This document shows, piece after piece, positions 32,332 to 41,394 of a stretch of DNA of 64,000 bases. This DNA comes from Neobacillus cucumis (GTDB lineage Bacteria; Bacillota; Bacilli; Bacillales; Cytobacillaceae). The position numbers and the translations under genes are program-made. The notes beneath the pieces are model-generated. The model did no database searches. It was given only the letters and a program-made list of their open reading frames with translations, and was not told the origin of the DNA. The stretch covers positions 33,943 through 97,942 of the forward strand of contig NZ_PGVE01000088.1 of assembly GCF_002860255.1 (NCBI RefSeq), given 5' to 3'. Numbering within the stretch: position 1 is the first letter of the stretch; every line of letters begins with the position of its first letter.

Positions 32332-33966
32332 TTAAACTGCCTGATTATTTAATCTAGCACGCTCTTCTTTAATTCTTGCTGTATCTATACGTGTAAATAA
32401 TGGTTCCACATTTGACAACATTATAGGTTTAACTAAAAAGGACTTCCAGTTTGTTTCCGTTGTATTTAACATTTTTTTAATCTTTTCACTCGAAAAAGGA
32501 AGGAAAGGAGTCAATATATGTGCGAGATTACCAATTAGATAGACACAATTTGCCAGCGTATGTTTGCAAGACTCTGTATCTTCGTGTATTTGCTTCCAAG
32601 GCTGCTGTTCATCAAAATACTTATTTGCGTACCTAACCAACTCAAAAACTTTTTCTAATCCTTGTTTGAAAGAAGAACTCTCAATGCAGAGGCCTACTTC
32701 ATCAAATAAACGATTCACTTTCTCTTGTATAACTGAACTTATGTCTTTTTCAGGTATAAACCCATTATATGACTTCTGAATAAACTTCAATGTACGGTTA
32801 ACAAAGTTTCCATAGGCCCCCAATAATTCACTGTTATGACTATAAATGAATTCCTTCCAAGAAAAATCAGCATCTCGTCTTTCTGGAGCGTTGATGGTTA
32901 AAAAGTAGCGGATGGAATCAGGGTCATATCTTTCCAAAATATCCGGAACCCAAACAGCCCAATTTTTACTCGTAGATAATTTTTTCTTTTCCAGAGTTAG
33001 ATATTCGTTCGAAACAATATGCGTTGGTAAGGGTTCTTTTCCCAACCCAGCCAGGATTCCCGCCCATATGATGGAATGAAAAGGGATATTATCTTTTCCG
33101 TGGACATAATATGATTTGGCATTAGACTCCCAAAAAGTTGAGTCACTTTTCTTCGCTTTTTTCTCCCATAACTTGCTGGCTGTATAATAACCTGAAACAG
33201 CTTCAATCCAAACGTAGATTTTCTTATCTTCATAGCCAGCTACTGGGACACTAACGCCAATAGGCAGATCTCTTGAGACTGCTCGGTCTTGTAAACCTTC
33301 CTTTAAATATCTTTCCGTCAATGAAATGGCATTTTCACGCCATAGATTTTTATTTTTAGCTTCTTGCGTATACTTTTCCAATGTAGTCTGAAAAGAACTT
33401 AATGAGAAGTAAAAATGCTCTGTGTTTCTTGTCGTTGGTGGATTTCCGCAAATTTTACATGTTCTGTCCAATAATTCAAGTGGTTCTAAGACACTTGAAC
33501 AAACATCACATTGATCTCCACGTGCATTTGCACCGCAATTCGGACAAATCCCTTCAACATATCGATCCGGTAAAAATTGCCGATCGTATTCACAATACGT
33601 TTGCTCTTTTTCTTTTTTGTAAATAAGACCCTTTTCAAGTAAGTCTAAAAATATTTCTTGAACGATTTTATGATGATGTATGGTATCTGTCCTTGTATAG
33701 GTATCGTATGAAAATCCTAATCTAGAAAAACATTCTTCAAATTCTTGGTGATAACGATCAGCAATTTTTTTTGGAGTTAGGCCTTCTTGTTTGGCCCTGA
33801 TGGTAATCGGCGTTCCATTACAATCGCTTCCGGATACATATAAAACCTTCTCTCCCTTCAAACGGTAATATCTTGCCAAAATATCACCAGGTAACAAACT
33901 AGAAATATGACCAAGGTGTAATGAGCCGTTAGCATATGCCCAGGCACCACCAATAAAAATACTCAT
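32332..33966 (-). CDS. Methionyl-tRNA synthetase, MetRS2-like
   Basis: A 544-residue class Ia synthetase that charges tRNA-Met. The HIGH motif is HLGH (GSLHLGHISSLLPGD). Two zinc knuckles are present (CPNCGANARGDQCDVC and CKICG). The KMSKS loop reads KKLSTS, as in the MetRS2 group rather than the standard B. subtilis MetS (about 660 residues). It lacks the C-terminal tRNA-binding dimerisation domain. ATG 33966 follows GGAGGGA. A Met-specific T-box leader controls it, and an aminoglycoside-modifying gene follows, so a second, inhibitor-resistant MetRS is plausible. Confidence 0.88.
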   Translation of the reverse strand: MSIFIGGAWAYANGSLHLGHISSLLPGDILARYYRLKGEKVLYVSGSDCNGTPITIRAKQEGLTPKKIADRYHQEFEECFSRLGFSYDTYTRTDTIHHHKIVQEIFLDLLEKGLIYKKEKEQTYCEYDRQFLPDRYVEGICPNCGANARGDQCDVCSSVLEPLELLDRTCKICGNPPTTRNTEHFYFSLSSFQTTLEKYTQEAKNKNLWRENAISLTERYLKEGLQDRAVSRDLPIGVSVPVAGYEDKKIYVWIEAVSGYYTASKLWEKKAKKSDSTFWESNAKSYYVHGKDNIPFHSIIWAGILAGLGKEPLPTHIVSNEYLTLEKKKLSTSKNWAVWVPDILERYDPDSIRYFLTINAPERRDADFSWKEFIYSHNSELLGAYGNFVNRTLKFIQKSYNGFIPEKDISSVIQEKVNRLFDEVGLCIESSSFKQGLEKVFELVRYANKYFDEQQPWKQIHEDTESCKHTLANCVYLIGNLAHILTPFLPFSSEKIKKMLNTTETNWKSFLVKPIMLSNVEPLFTRIDTARIKEERARLNNQAV

Positions 33967-33994
33967 AACGAATCCCTCCATAGTTTTAAAATAA

Positions 33995-34262
33995 AAACAA
34001 AAAAACCTCGTCCTTAACTGTCATAGTTAAGGACGAGGTTTGAATGACCACGTGATACCACCTTATTTCACAAATGGCTCACACCATTTGCCTCAGCAAG
34101 TACGGAGTTATAAAAACTACTCTTATACTGTGACATTGATAACGAGTGCCAAAACTCGTCGTATCCTACTAATACAAATTGTATGTTCAGTACGAAGCTC
34201 AGAGACCATTGTTCAAATGACTGTTTTTGCTTCTTTTCAGCTGCCGAAGCTCTCTGCGGAAA
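33995..34262 (-). promoter_or_regulatory. T-box riboswitch, methionine specifier
   Basis: The leader contains a stem I closed by AGAGA/TCTCT with an ATG codon at 34209-34207 on its 3' side (CAATGG), the likely Met specifier. Further on, AAGGTGGTATCACGTG is the T-box sequence with the TGGT bulge for the uncharged CCA end. The terminator is a perfect 16-bp stem (34004-34019 with 34025-34040) followed by TTTTTTTG. Uncharged tRNA-Met would allow readthrough. Confidence 0.9.
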
Positions 34263-34459
34263 AACATAATCATTTTACTTTTTCTCTTCATTGCCTTTAT
34301 TTGTTAATAAATATTAGTTTAGTTCATGTTTGAAGTCAAGCAAATGTTTAAATATTTTTTATATTTTATCGATTGTGCTCCAACCTTCAACTTTCATACC
34401 TTCTTATTCAACAGACAAGCAGGAAAATAATAATATGTGAAAAAGGTTGGTGATTTACT

Positions 34460-34657
34460 TTGTTAGCAGCATTAATGGTTATTGTAATTGGAATCCTATT
34501 TATTTTGTTAGGATGGTACTTTTGGAACCATGCCCTAACTGAAGATACTGCCCCTTATTGTTGGATCATTGCCATAATATTTATCTCATTAGGTTTCGTA
34601 AGTTTATTTAATCATAAAATTTTGGAAATTCTTTTTCACTACCTTCCTTTTAAATGA
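34460..34657 (+). CDS. Small two-pass membrane protein, 65 residues
   Basis: TTG at 34460 lies after AAGGTTGGTGA. Two hydrophobic segments (about residues 2-24 and 33-51) enclose a short loop HALTEDTAPYC. No family is recognised. It is flanked by the T-box leader of the divergent metS-type gene and a strong terminator. Confidence 0.5.
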   Translation: MLAALMVIVIGILFILLGWYFWNHALTEDTAPYCWIIAIIFISLGFVSLFNHKILEILFHYLPFK

Positions 34658-34724
34658 CATTAGACATCAACGTAAAAGTCTAATACTTTTTCCCAATCCC
34701 CTATTAGAAACCTCCAGCAAAAAG

Positions 34725-34790
34725 AGCCGGTTGACAGCTTGAAAATCTCAATAAAAATAGATTAGCTGAATCAACCGGCTGTTATTTTCT
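34725..34790. terminator. Bidirectional long-stem terminator
   Basis: AGCCGGTTGACAGC (from 34725) pairs with GCTGAATCAACCGGCT (to 34780), one small bulge; T-rich tails on both strands. It separates the small membrane gene from the PBP gene. Confidence 0.75.
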
Positions 34791-34842
34791 TATTCAATTC
34801 GTAAAAACAAGATTAGATTTCTATTTCGTTCTTGGGTCGATG

Positions 34843-34869
34843 GAAGCATGAGAACCGTCCCCATGTTTC
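34843..34869. repeat. Short dispersed Bacillus-type repeat
   Basis: GAAGCATGAGAACCGTCCCC, continued by ATGTTTC, resembles a short repeat often seen between genes in Bacillaceae. It lies just beyond the PBP stop codon. Confidence 0.35.
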
Positions 34870-34870
34870 T

Positions 34871-37051
34871 TTAATCATGTTTATTTTTGCCTTTTCCTTT
34901 GCCTTTTCCATTGTCTTTTTGTTTTTTCCATTCTTCTGGCTTATCTTTTTTTTCTTTGCCAGGATTAGTAATAGGCGCTGTTTTTTGTTCGATTTTTTTA
35001 GGTTTAGGAGGGATTTCTGCTAAATCGTTCCCTTTTATATAGAGTTCATTATTTACTCTGTATACGCTATCCGGCTGCTGAAAATTAGTTGAATTTGTAC
35101 CAAATGATTGCATCATTCTCTTAAACATAAGCTGTGCAATTTTTGTCGTATTTCCGGCCATATAGTTACCTGGACCGTTTTGCGCGTAACCTGTCCAGAC
35201 TGCCATGGTGTATTGCGGCGTGAATCCAGCAAACCAGCTATCATTGGTCGCAGTGCTTGGGTATCCAAATTTTGCTCTTGTTTTTGAATCAAAATTGGTT
35301 GTCCCTGTTTTTCCAGCAACATCCAATCCTGGGACATTTGCCGTAGTACCTGTTCCATCATTTACAACTGTACGTAACATATCCGTAACCATATAAGCTG
35401 TGTAATCCTGCATGACTCGTTTAGACTTCTCTGCAAATTTAATTGTTGTCCCATCTGGAAAAACAACTTTTTGGACAAAATGGGGTTTATTATATATTCC
35501 TTCATTTCCAAATGCACTATAGGCACCTGCCATCTCTAATGGACTAACTGTATTGCTTCCGATTGAATAGGATTCATATACTTGGTTATTTTTAAATGAA
35601 ATTCCAAGCTGTTCAGCAAAGTTCTTTGCCCTATCAAGGCCAACCTCTCGCAACGTGAGAAGCGCAGGAATGTTGTATGAATTTTTCAAAGCCGAGCGAA
35701 TGGTCAAAATCCCGTGATATTGATGATCCCAGTTTGAAATGGGCTGACCATTTGAATAGGTTGTCTCCTGGTCATCGATTATATGGGCTGTAGACCATTT
35801 TAATTTTTCGATTGCCGGACCATAATCAAAAATCGGTTTAAATGAGGAGCCTGGTTGACGATTGATATCGACAGCAAAGTTGTTTCCTAAAAATTGAGCC
35901 TTATAATCGTTACGCCCGCTTCCAATTGCTCTGACCTCTCCCGTCTTTGTATCTAAAAAGACAAAAGCCCCCTGGAAATCCGAATCCGGATAAGCAATGA
36001 CTTCATTGGTGTTCATCATTTTGTCTGCATAATCCTGGGCTTTTGGATCCAAAGTAGTATAAATAGATAATCCATCCTTGCTGATATCTACATCCTTCAG
36101 TTTTCCTTTTACCTCTTTCACAACTGCGTCCAAAAATGCTTCGTAAGGCATACTTTGTTGAGTATTTTTTTGGACAAGACCCTCTGTGACTGGAACTTTC
36201 GATGCTTCCTTCATTTGTTCTTCAGTTATATATCCATCTCTAAGCATGGAGCTTAAGACAATATTACGACGCTTGGTGGCTGCTTCTTTGTTTTCCGGCT
36301 TGGTCGGATCATAATTATTCGGACTCTGCGGCAATCCGGCTAACATCGCTGCCTGTGCTAGAGTTAAATTTTTTAAATCATTCGCCTCAATCCCATAGTA
36401 ATTCTTCGCAGCAGCGGCTACTCCATATGAACGGTTGCCAAGGTATATCTTATTTAAATACATCATTAGAATATCTTGTTTCGAATATTTTTGTTCCAAC
36501 TGATATGCCAGATCCCATTCTTGGATTTTCCGCTTTAAGGTTTTCTCTGGAGTCAAAAATGAGTTTTTAATGACTTGCTGAGTAATGGTACTGCCGCCCT
36601 GTGATCCAAAATCTCCGGTTAAGTTTACAAAAATAGCCTTGGCAGTCCTTTTTATATCAATCCCATGGTGCTCATAAAAGTGAGAATCCTCAGTGGCAAC
36701 AAATGCGTGTTCCAGCACTTTTGGAATTTGACTGTAGGCAATTTTTGTTCGCTTTTCTTTCCCGTATTCATAAAGAAACTTTCCGTTTTTATCATAGAAT
36801 TTTGTCGAAAGCGGATCTACTAGCTTTGAAGAATCCAACTTTGGCACATCTTTAATCATTGAAGCGAATGTTATGGCTCCAGCTCCAGTTGAAACGAGTC
36901 CAAGCACAAGACAGATAATCATCACTTTTTTCAACAAGGAGTTTTTTTTCGGTTTACGATTCTCTCTTTGCTGATTTTCTCTTTGTTGATTTTGTCTTGC
37001 TTTTTCAGCTTGTTTTCGTTCTTCACGAGATTGATAGTTTCCTTCTGACAT
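34871..37051 (-). CDS. PBP1A-type bifunctional penicillin-binding protein
   Basis: A 726-residue class A PBP that polymerises and crosslinks peptidoglycan. A short basic, Gln/Arg-rich cytoplasmic tail and one membrane segment (about residues 40-62) precede the GT51 domain, with VATEDSHFYEHHGID, GGSTITQQVIKNSFL and KRKIQEWDLA. The transpeptidase domain has SSFK (PGSSFKPI), SYN (NSYNIPA) and KTGT (AGKTGTTNF). The C-terminus is Lys/Gly-rich. ATG 37051 follows AGGAGGAAAA; a longer frame to 37108 has no ribosome site. Single gene. Confidence 0.93.
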   Translation of the reverse strand: MSEGNYQSREERKQAEKARQNQQRENQQRENRKPKKNSLLKKVMIICLVLGLVSTGAGAITFASMIKDVPKLDSSKLVDPLSTKFYDKNGKFLYEYGKEKRTKIAYSQIPKVLEHAFVATEDSHFYEHHGIDIKRTAKAIFVNLTGDFGSQGGSTITQQVIKNSFLTPEKTLKRKIQEWDLAYQLEQKYSKQDILMMYLNKIYLGNRSYGVAAAAKNYYGIEANDLKNLTLAQAAMLAGLPQSPNNYDPTKPENKEAATKRRNIVLSSMLRDGYITEEQMKEASKVPVTEGLVQKNTQQSMPYEAFLDAVVKEVKGKLKDVDISKDGLSIYTTLDPKAQDYADKMMNTNEVIAYPDSDFQGAFVFLDTKTGEVRAIGSGRNDYKAQFLGNNFAVDINRQPGSSFKPIFDYGPAIEKLKWSTAHIIDDQETTYSNGQPISNWDHQYHGILTIRSALKNSYNIPALLTLREVGLDRAKNFAEQLGISFKNNQVYESYSIGSNTVSPLEMAGAYSAFGNEGIYNKPHFVQKVVFPDGTTIKFAEKSKRVMQDYTAYMVTDMLRTVVNDGTGTTANVPGLDVAGKTGTTNFDSKTRAKFGYPSTATNDSWFAGFTPQYTMAVWTGYAQNGPGNYMAGNTTKIAQLMFKRMMQSFGTNSTNFQQPDSVYRVNNELYIKGNDLAEIPPKPKKIEQKTAPITNPGKEKKDKPEEWKKQKDNGKGKGKGKNKHD

Positions 37052-37224
37052 TCTTTTTCCTCCTGTATTATGATTACTCAAAGTTGATTTTAATGAGGCA
37101 TTTATCAATAGCTTTTCATTAACCGTTTATTACAAATTATCCATAGGCTATATATAAATGTTCGTAACAAAATTTAAATTTATGAGGGGCACATGGATAA
37201 AAAATTTCTATCCTATGAAGAAAC

Positions 37225-37248
37225 GAAAAAATCGGCCATAGGACCGAC
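37225..37248 (-). terminator. Terminator of the VOC gene at 37271
   Basis: TCGGTC pairs with GGCCGA around CTAT on the minus strand, followed by TTTTTTCG. Confidence 0.65.
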
Positions 37249-37270
37249 TCTTAATACACCTTGTTTTTTA

Positions 37271-37642
37271 CTATTTAATCCATTCTAATAATTCTATACG
37301 ATTTCCAAAAGGATCTATAATATAGAAACGATTTGCCCCCGGAAGATTATTATCCTCTATAACTTCAATCCCATTTAGTTTAAGATGTCTTTTTAATGCT
37401 TCTATATTATCTATTTCGAATGCAGGATGAGCCTTCTTAGCTGGGTAGAAAGGTTCTTCTATTCCAATATGAATTTGAATGTTTCCAAATTGAAACCATA
37501 CTCCACCACGCTTTTTTAATTCTTCAGGTTTTTCAATTTCATCAAACCCTAAAATTTCTTTAAAAAATTGTCTTGCCTTATGTTCGCTTCCCTTAGGAGC
37601 TGCTAATTGTATATGGTCGATTGCTTTAAAAATAAATGACAT
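37271..37642 (-). CDS. VOC (glyoxalase-fold) family protein
   Basis: A 123-residue protein with FKAIDHIQLAAPKGSEHKARQFF, then HPAFEIDNIEALKRHL and NRFYIIDPFGNRIELLEW, the last being the glyoxalase C-terminal metal-ligand block. Metal ligands are plausible at H9, H57-region and E119. It resembles a bacillus lactoylglutathione-lyase-like subgroup; substrate is unknown. AAGGGACGG precedes the ATG. Single gene, ended by a terminator. Confidence 0.8.
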   Translation of the reverse strand: MSFIFKAIDHIQLAAPKGSEHKARQFFKEILGFDEIEKPEELKKRGGVWFQFGNIQIHIGIEEPFYPAKKAHPAFEIDNIEALKRHLKLNGIEVIEDNNLPGANRFYIIDPFGNRIELLEWIK

Positions 37643-37770
37643 TTTTATCCGTCCCTTCGTTTATTTTCTATACAGACATCATACTCCTACTCAATCGATA
37701 AGAAAATTTCAATATTTTTATGAATAAGAATAAGTATTATTTATAAAACTCTTAATTAGCAAAAAAAATA

Positions 37771-37806
37771 AAAAGTGAACAAGTCCTATTAGACCGGTTC
37801 ACTTTT
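37771..37806. terminator. Bidirectional terminator near guaC
   Basis: AAAAGTGAAC pairs with GTTCACTTTT, with an inner GTCC/GGAC-type stem; it ends guaC. Confidence 0.75.
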
Positions 37807-37836
37807 ACAATCTGTTCATTAAAAAGCTGTACAACT

Positions 37837-38820
37837 TTAATACACTTTATCTCCGTTAAAGATGGAATTTTTCACAATCACATAATCTACATTGCGGATA
37901 GCTGAAAGCTTGTTACCGCCAGCATATGAAATCGAGGATTGAAGATCTTGCTCCATCTCTATCAAAGTATCTTTTAATGGGCCTTTGTATTTAACATACA
38001 TTTTTTTACCTTCCACATTTCTTTTTTCACCTTTTTGAAACTCAGAAGCAGATCCAAAGTACTCTTTATAAAGTTCTCCGTCCTTTTCAACGGTTTCCCC
38101 TGGGGATTCTTCATGGCCGGCAAATAATGATCCAATCATCACCATGGCTGCTCCAAATCTAATAGATTTGGCTATATCACCATGCGTACGGATACCACCG
38201 TCAGCAATGATAGGTTTGCTCGCTGCTTTAGCACACCATCTTAATGCCGCTAATTGCCAGCCTCCAGTTCCAAATCCAGTTTTAATTTTTGTAATACAAA
38301 CCTTACCTGGTCCAATTCCAACCTTTGTAGCATCTGCACCAGCATGTTCTAGTTCCCTTACTGCTTCTGGGGTTCCAACATTACCGGCAATAACAAAGCT
38401 TGATGGAAGGTATTTTTTGATATGTTGAATCATATTGATGACCGCATTGGAATGACCATGCGCAATATCGATTGTAATGTATTCAGGCGTAAGATTTTCT
38501 GCTGCTAATTCTTCTATAAAACGGTATTCCTCTTCTTTAACACCTACACTGATGGAAGCATATAGTCCACGAGACTGCATATCTTTAACAAAAGACAAAC
38601 GCGTCTCAGGCTGAAAACGATGCATGATATAAAAATAATTATTTTCTGCCAAGTAAATGGCAATCTTTTCATCTATAATAGTCTGCATATTTGCAGGCAC
38701 CACAGGCAGTTTAAAGGTACGTCCACCAAAGGTAACAGTTGTGTCACATTCAGAGCGGCTATTTACAATCGATTTTGCTGGTATAAGCTGAATATCTTCG
38801 TAGTCAAATACATTTTCCAT
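37837..38820 (-). CDS. guaC: GMP reductase
   Basis: A 327-residue enzyme matching Bacillus GuaC in length. It converts GMP to IMP with NADPH, linking guanine and adenine nucleotide pools. The IMPDH/GMPR barrel is shown by FDYEDIQLIPAKSIVNSRSECD, the flavin-like loop VGIGPGKVCITKIKTGFG with the catalytic Cys (GPGKVC), and IADGGIRTHGDIAKSIRFGA. No CBS domains, as expected for GMP reductase. AGGAGTGAAAG precedes the ATG. No purine riboswitch is visible upstream. Confidence 0.93.
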   Translation of the reverse strand: MENVFDYEDIQLIPAKSIVNSRSECDTTVTFGGRTFKLPVVPANMQTIIDEKIAIYLAENNYFYIMHRFQPETRLSFVKDMQSRGLYASISVGVKEEEYRFIEELAAENLTPEYITIDIAHGHSNAVINMIQHIKKYLPSSFVIAGNVGTPEAVRELEHAGADATKVGIGPGKVCITKIKTGFGTGGWQLAALRWCAKAASKPIIADGGIRTHGDIAKSIRFGAAMVMIGSLFAGHEESPGETVEKDGELYKEYFGSASEFQKGEKRNVEGKKMYVKYKGPLKDTLIEMEQDLQSSISYAGGNKLSAIRNVDYVIVKNSIFNGDKVY

Positions 38821-39214
38821 TGAGCTTTCACTCCTAATTTAAGTTTATTTCAGGTTCTTACGATTTTTTTAATTAACTATTTCGAAAAATTAATACCTAA
38901 AATGGTCATTAAAATAGTTCCCGAAAGTGAAGATTTTCATCCACTTCCGCCAAATGAATCATATTTTATAATTCTTTTATCAAACCCAAAATCAATTGTA
39001 ATACACGAATATTAGCTTGTCAATAAATAAAAATGTTCGTGTTTTAGTTATAATAGATTATTCAATTTAGTATTAAAGCATTTACATTTGAGTGAACCTT
39101 ATCATTCTCATTAACCAGTATTTTGGGGTACTGAAATTTTTATATTTCCCAGTTCTTAACAATTTATGTTTTAATAAAATTAATCAACTTCCTTTTAAAG
39201 GAGGAGAAAACCAA
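38821..39214. other. Divergent intergenic region with operator-like inverted repeat
   Basis: No gene is seen here. ACACGAATAT (39003-39012) and ATGTTCGTGT (39033-39042) form an inverted repeat (9 of 10 positions) just before a TATAAT at 39049-39054. This probably marks a regulated promoter for the DUF4865 gene. Confidence 0.4.
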
Positions 39215-39757
39215 ATGATAGCTACACAGTATAAAATTAACTTACCAAGTGATTATGATATGAATAGAATCAAAGAAAGAGTAAGAATAAATGGGCATAA
39301 AACAGATGGATTTGAGCAGCTTAAATTTAAACTATACCTGATAACAGAAAAAGGGATCCATCATAATCTACAAAATAGTTATTGTCCCTTATATCTATGG
39401 AAGGGTAACAACGGACTAAATAAGTTTTTATTTGAAGGATTTTATGACAACATATTAAATTCTTTTGGATGGCAACGAGTAAATGTAGGTATTCCACTAA
39501 TTGATACAACAACATCTAACATTAAAACTAATAAATTTGTATATCAAATGAAAGGAGAAATACAGCCAAAAGAAAGCCTAAATAACTTAAAAGAAAGAAT
39601 CCAGGGAAAAATTCAAGTCATTGATCACACAGAATATTTAGTTATTTATAATCCAGATAAATGGGAGTACGAAGTCTTCTATTTTTTAAGCGATTTAAAC
39701 AACTTACCAGAAGTAGATGGAGTGGTCTATAGTATTTTACATACATCGCAAGAATAA
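39215..39757 (+). CDS. DUF4865 family protein
   Basis: A 180-residue protein. The start (YKINLPSDYDMNRIKERVRING) and the block YCPLYLWKGNNGLNKFLFEGFYDNI followed by FGWQRVNVGIPLI match the DUF4865 family, which commonly lies near LysR-type or oxidoreductase genes. The fold resembles small monooxygenase-like proteins; function is unknown. ATG 39215 follows AAAGGAGGAG; the open frame extends to 39092 without a site. An inverted repeat upstream suggests regulated expression. Confidence 0.75.
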   Translation: MIATQYKINLPSDYDMNRIKERVRINGHKTDGFEQLKFKLYLITEKGIHHNLQNSYCPLYLWKGNNGLNKFLFEGFYDNILNSFGWQRVNVGIPLIDTTTSNIKTNKFVYQMKGEIQPKESLNNLKERIQGKIQVIDHTEYLVIYNPDKWEYEVFYFLSDLNNLPEVDGVVYSILHTSQE

Positions 39758-39810
39758 CCAAGAGCCCAAAGCAGCGGCTCTTTGGACCAACATGCCTTAA
39801 TTGAAACATT

Positions 39811-39850
39811 CAAAAAGGATAAAACCTTTTTGGTTTTATCCTTTTTGTTG
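39811..39850 (+). terminator. Terminator of the DUF4865 gene and rnr operon
   Basis: AAAAAGGATAAAACC pairs with GGTTTTATCCTTTTT around TTTTT. The symmetry lets it serve the converging flavodoxin gene too. Confidence 0.85.
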
Positions 39851-39854
39851 CCTT

Positions 39855-40331
39855 TTATTTATATTGAATGTCCTTCATTTTGAAGCTGTTATTTAATTTG
39901 TCAGCCCTTTTCAGAATGGAATCTACAAACATTTGGCTGCGCTGGAGGTCCTGGATTTGAGGAAGAAGTTCAACCTTTAATGTCGCAGTTAAATTCGTGC
40001 GAACGTACAGCATGTCACGAAATAAATCGACTGCTCCACAATATTTAGGATAAAAGCTATCCCCTGTTCCAAAAACTCCCGAAATGATTTTCTTATTCCC
40101 AAGTTTCTCAAACGCGTAATAAAGTTTCCGCATTTCTTTAGGTATTTCACCGTCTCCCCATGTATAGGTGCCTACCACGACTACATCAAATCTGTCTATA
40201 TAGGCAGGAGAAAAATCTTCAATTCTATAAATCATCACATCTAATGAATAACCAAGAAAGTTTCGATATATAACCTCGGCTAATTCTTTCGTATTTCCCG
40301 TTACGGATGAATAGACAATCGCTATCTTCAT
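39855..40331 (-). CDS. Flavodoxin, linked to ribonucleotide reductase
   Basis: A 158-residue flavodoxin. The FMN phosphate loop is SSVTGNTKELAE (residues about 8-19), followed by the isoalloxazine-contacting loops TYTWGDGE and GTGDSFYPKYCGAVD. It begins one base after the nrdF stop, so its translation is probably coupled. Length and loops fit a classical flavodoxin rather than the shorter NrdI. By context it may supply electrons to activate or maintain the R2 cofactor, as NrdI does; this is inference. A longer upstream frame inside nrdF lacks support. Confidence 0.85.
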   Translation of the reverse strand: MKIAIVYSSVTGNTKELAEVIYRNFLGYSLDVMIYRIEDFSPAYIDRFDVVVVGTYTWGDGEIPKEMRKLYYAFEKLGNKKIISGVFGTGDSFYPKYCGAVDLFRDMLYVRTNLTATLKVELLPQIQDLQRSQMFVDSILKRADKLNNSFKMKDIQYK

Positions 40332-40332
40332 C

Positions 40333-41376
40333 TTACAACTCGTCAAACCCATTGGACTGTGAGACTTTAGAGTAGGTCCTTGATTTTTGCTCAAAGAAAT
40401 CCGACTTTGTCTCATTAACCATGTCATCGCCAAACACTTGAATCCATGGCATAGGGTTGATTTTTTCAGGATAAAGATTGTTCAATCCCAACTGCCTTAA
40501 CCGTTTATTGGCAAGATACTCCACATACTCTTCGAATTCCTTTAAATCAATTCCCTTTATATCAGCTAAGATGTAGTGGGCCCATTCTTTTTCAAGTTCA
40601 ACAGCCCGGGCAATTGTTTGATATACATAATTGATATTCTCTTCCGTGTGCAATTCAGGATTTTCAGTTAAAAGGATACGAATAAACTGGGCAATAAAAT
40701 AGGCATGCTGCATTTCATCACGTTGAATATAACTAATCATTGTACTGGTTTTAAGCATTTTTTGCTGTCTAGCTAAATGGTAGAAGAAAGCAAAACCTGC
40801 ATAAAAGTAAATACCCTCAAGATTAATGGAGTTTACACATAATTGAAATAACGATTGTGGTGTTGGTTTCTCTCTAAAATTTTCATAAGCATCCAAAATT
40901 AATTGGTTTCTCTTCCTCACAATCGGATCCAGTTTAGCTTGATTGAATCGTTCATTTTGTTCTCCTATCTGAACTAATGAGCTTAGTATATATGAATAGG
41001 ATTCATTATGAACTGCTTCTTGCTGTGAAATGACTGCAAAAATGGCTTTAAAGCTGGAGTCTGTCACATAATCCATGACCTGGCTCATGGTCGGTGTTTG
41101 CAGGCTGTCAAGAGAAGCAAGCTGCGTATTAATACGCAGGAAAACATCTTTTTCCGTTTCACTTAAAAATTCCCATTGCTTGATATCATCCTGCATATTT
41201 ATTTCTTGCGCCTTCCAAAAGTTTGCTAGTAGCGTTTGATATAAATCGTATATTTGGGGATAGGCGATATCATTCCAATTCAGCAGACCTGAAGACTTAC
41301 CATTTATGATTCCAGTTGATTTATTAGGATATTCTGGGTTTAACAGTTTAATTTTGGTTAATGGTGTATGAATCAT
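40333..41376 (-). CDS. nrdF: Class I ribonucleotide reductase beta subunit
   Basis: A 347-residue R2 protein that holds the dinuclear metal/tyrosyl-radical cofactor. Visible ligands are D in QLASLDSLQTP, E and H in ISQQEAVHNESYSY (with the radical Tyr three after the Ser), E in INLEGIYFYAGFAF and E/H in QRDEMQHAYFIAQF. The C-terminal tail for binding the alpha subunit is present. AGGAGGCAAAATCA precedes the ATG; 18 bases separate it from the alpha subunit gene. Metal (Fe or Mn) cannot be inferred. Confidence 0.9.
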   Translation of the reverse strand: MIHTPLTKIKLLNPEYPNKSTGIINGKSSGLLNWNDIAYPQIYDLYQTLLANFWKAQEINMQDDIKQWEFLSETEKDVFLRINTQLASLDSLQTPTMSQVMDYVTDSSFKAIFAVISQQEAVHNESYSYILSSLVQIGEQNERFNQAKLDPIVRKRNQLILDAYENFREKPTPQSLFQLCVNSINLEGIYFYAGFAFFYHLARQQKMLKTSTMISYIQRDEMQHAYFIAQFIRILLTENPELHTEENINYVYQTIARAVELEKEWAHYILADIKGIDLKEFEEYVEYLANKRLRQLGLNNLYPEKINPMPWIQVFGDDMVNETKSDFFEQKSRTYSKVSQSNGFDEL

Positions 41377-41394
41377 TGATTTTGCCTCCTCTTC

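Noticed and set aside
34040..34333. 97-codon plus-strand frame
   Set aside because: It is antisense to the T-box leader, which explains the sequence fully.
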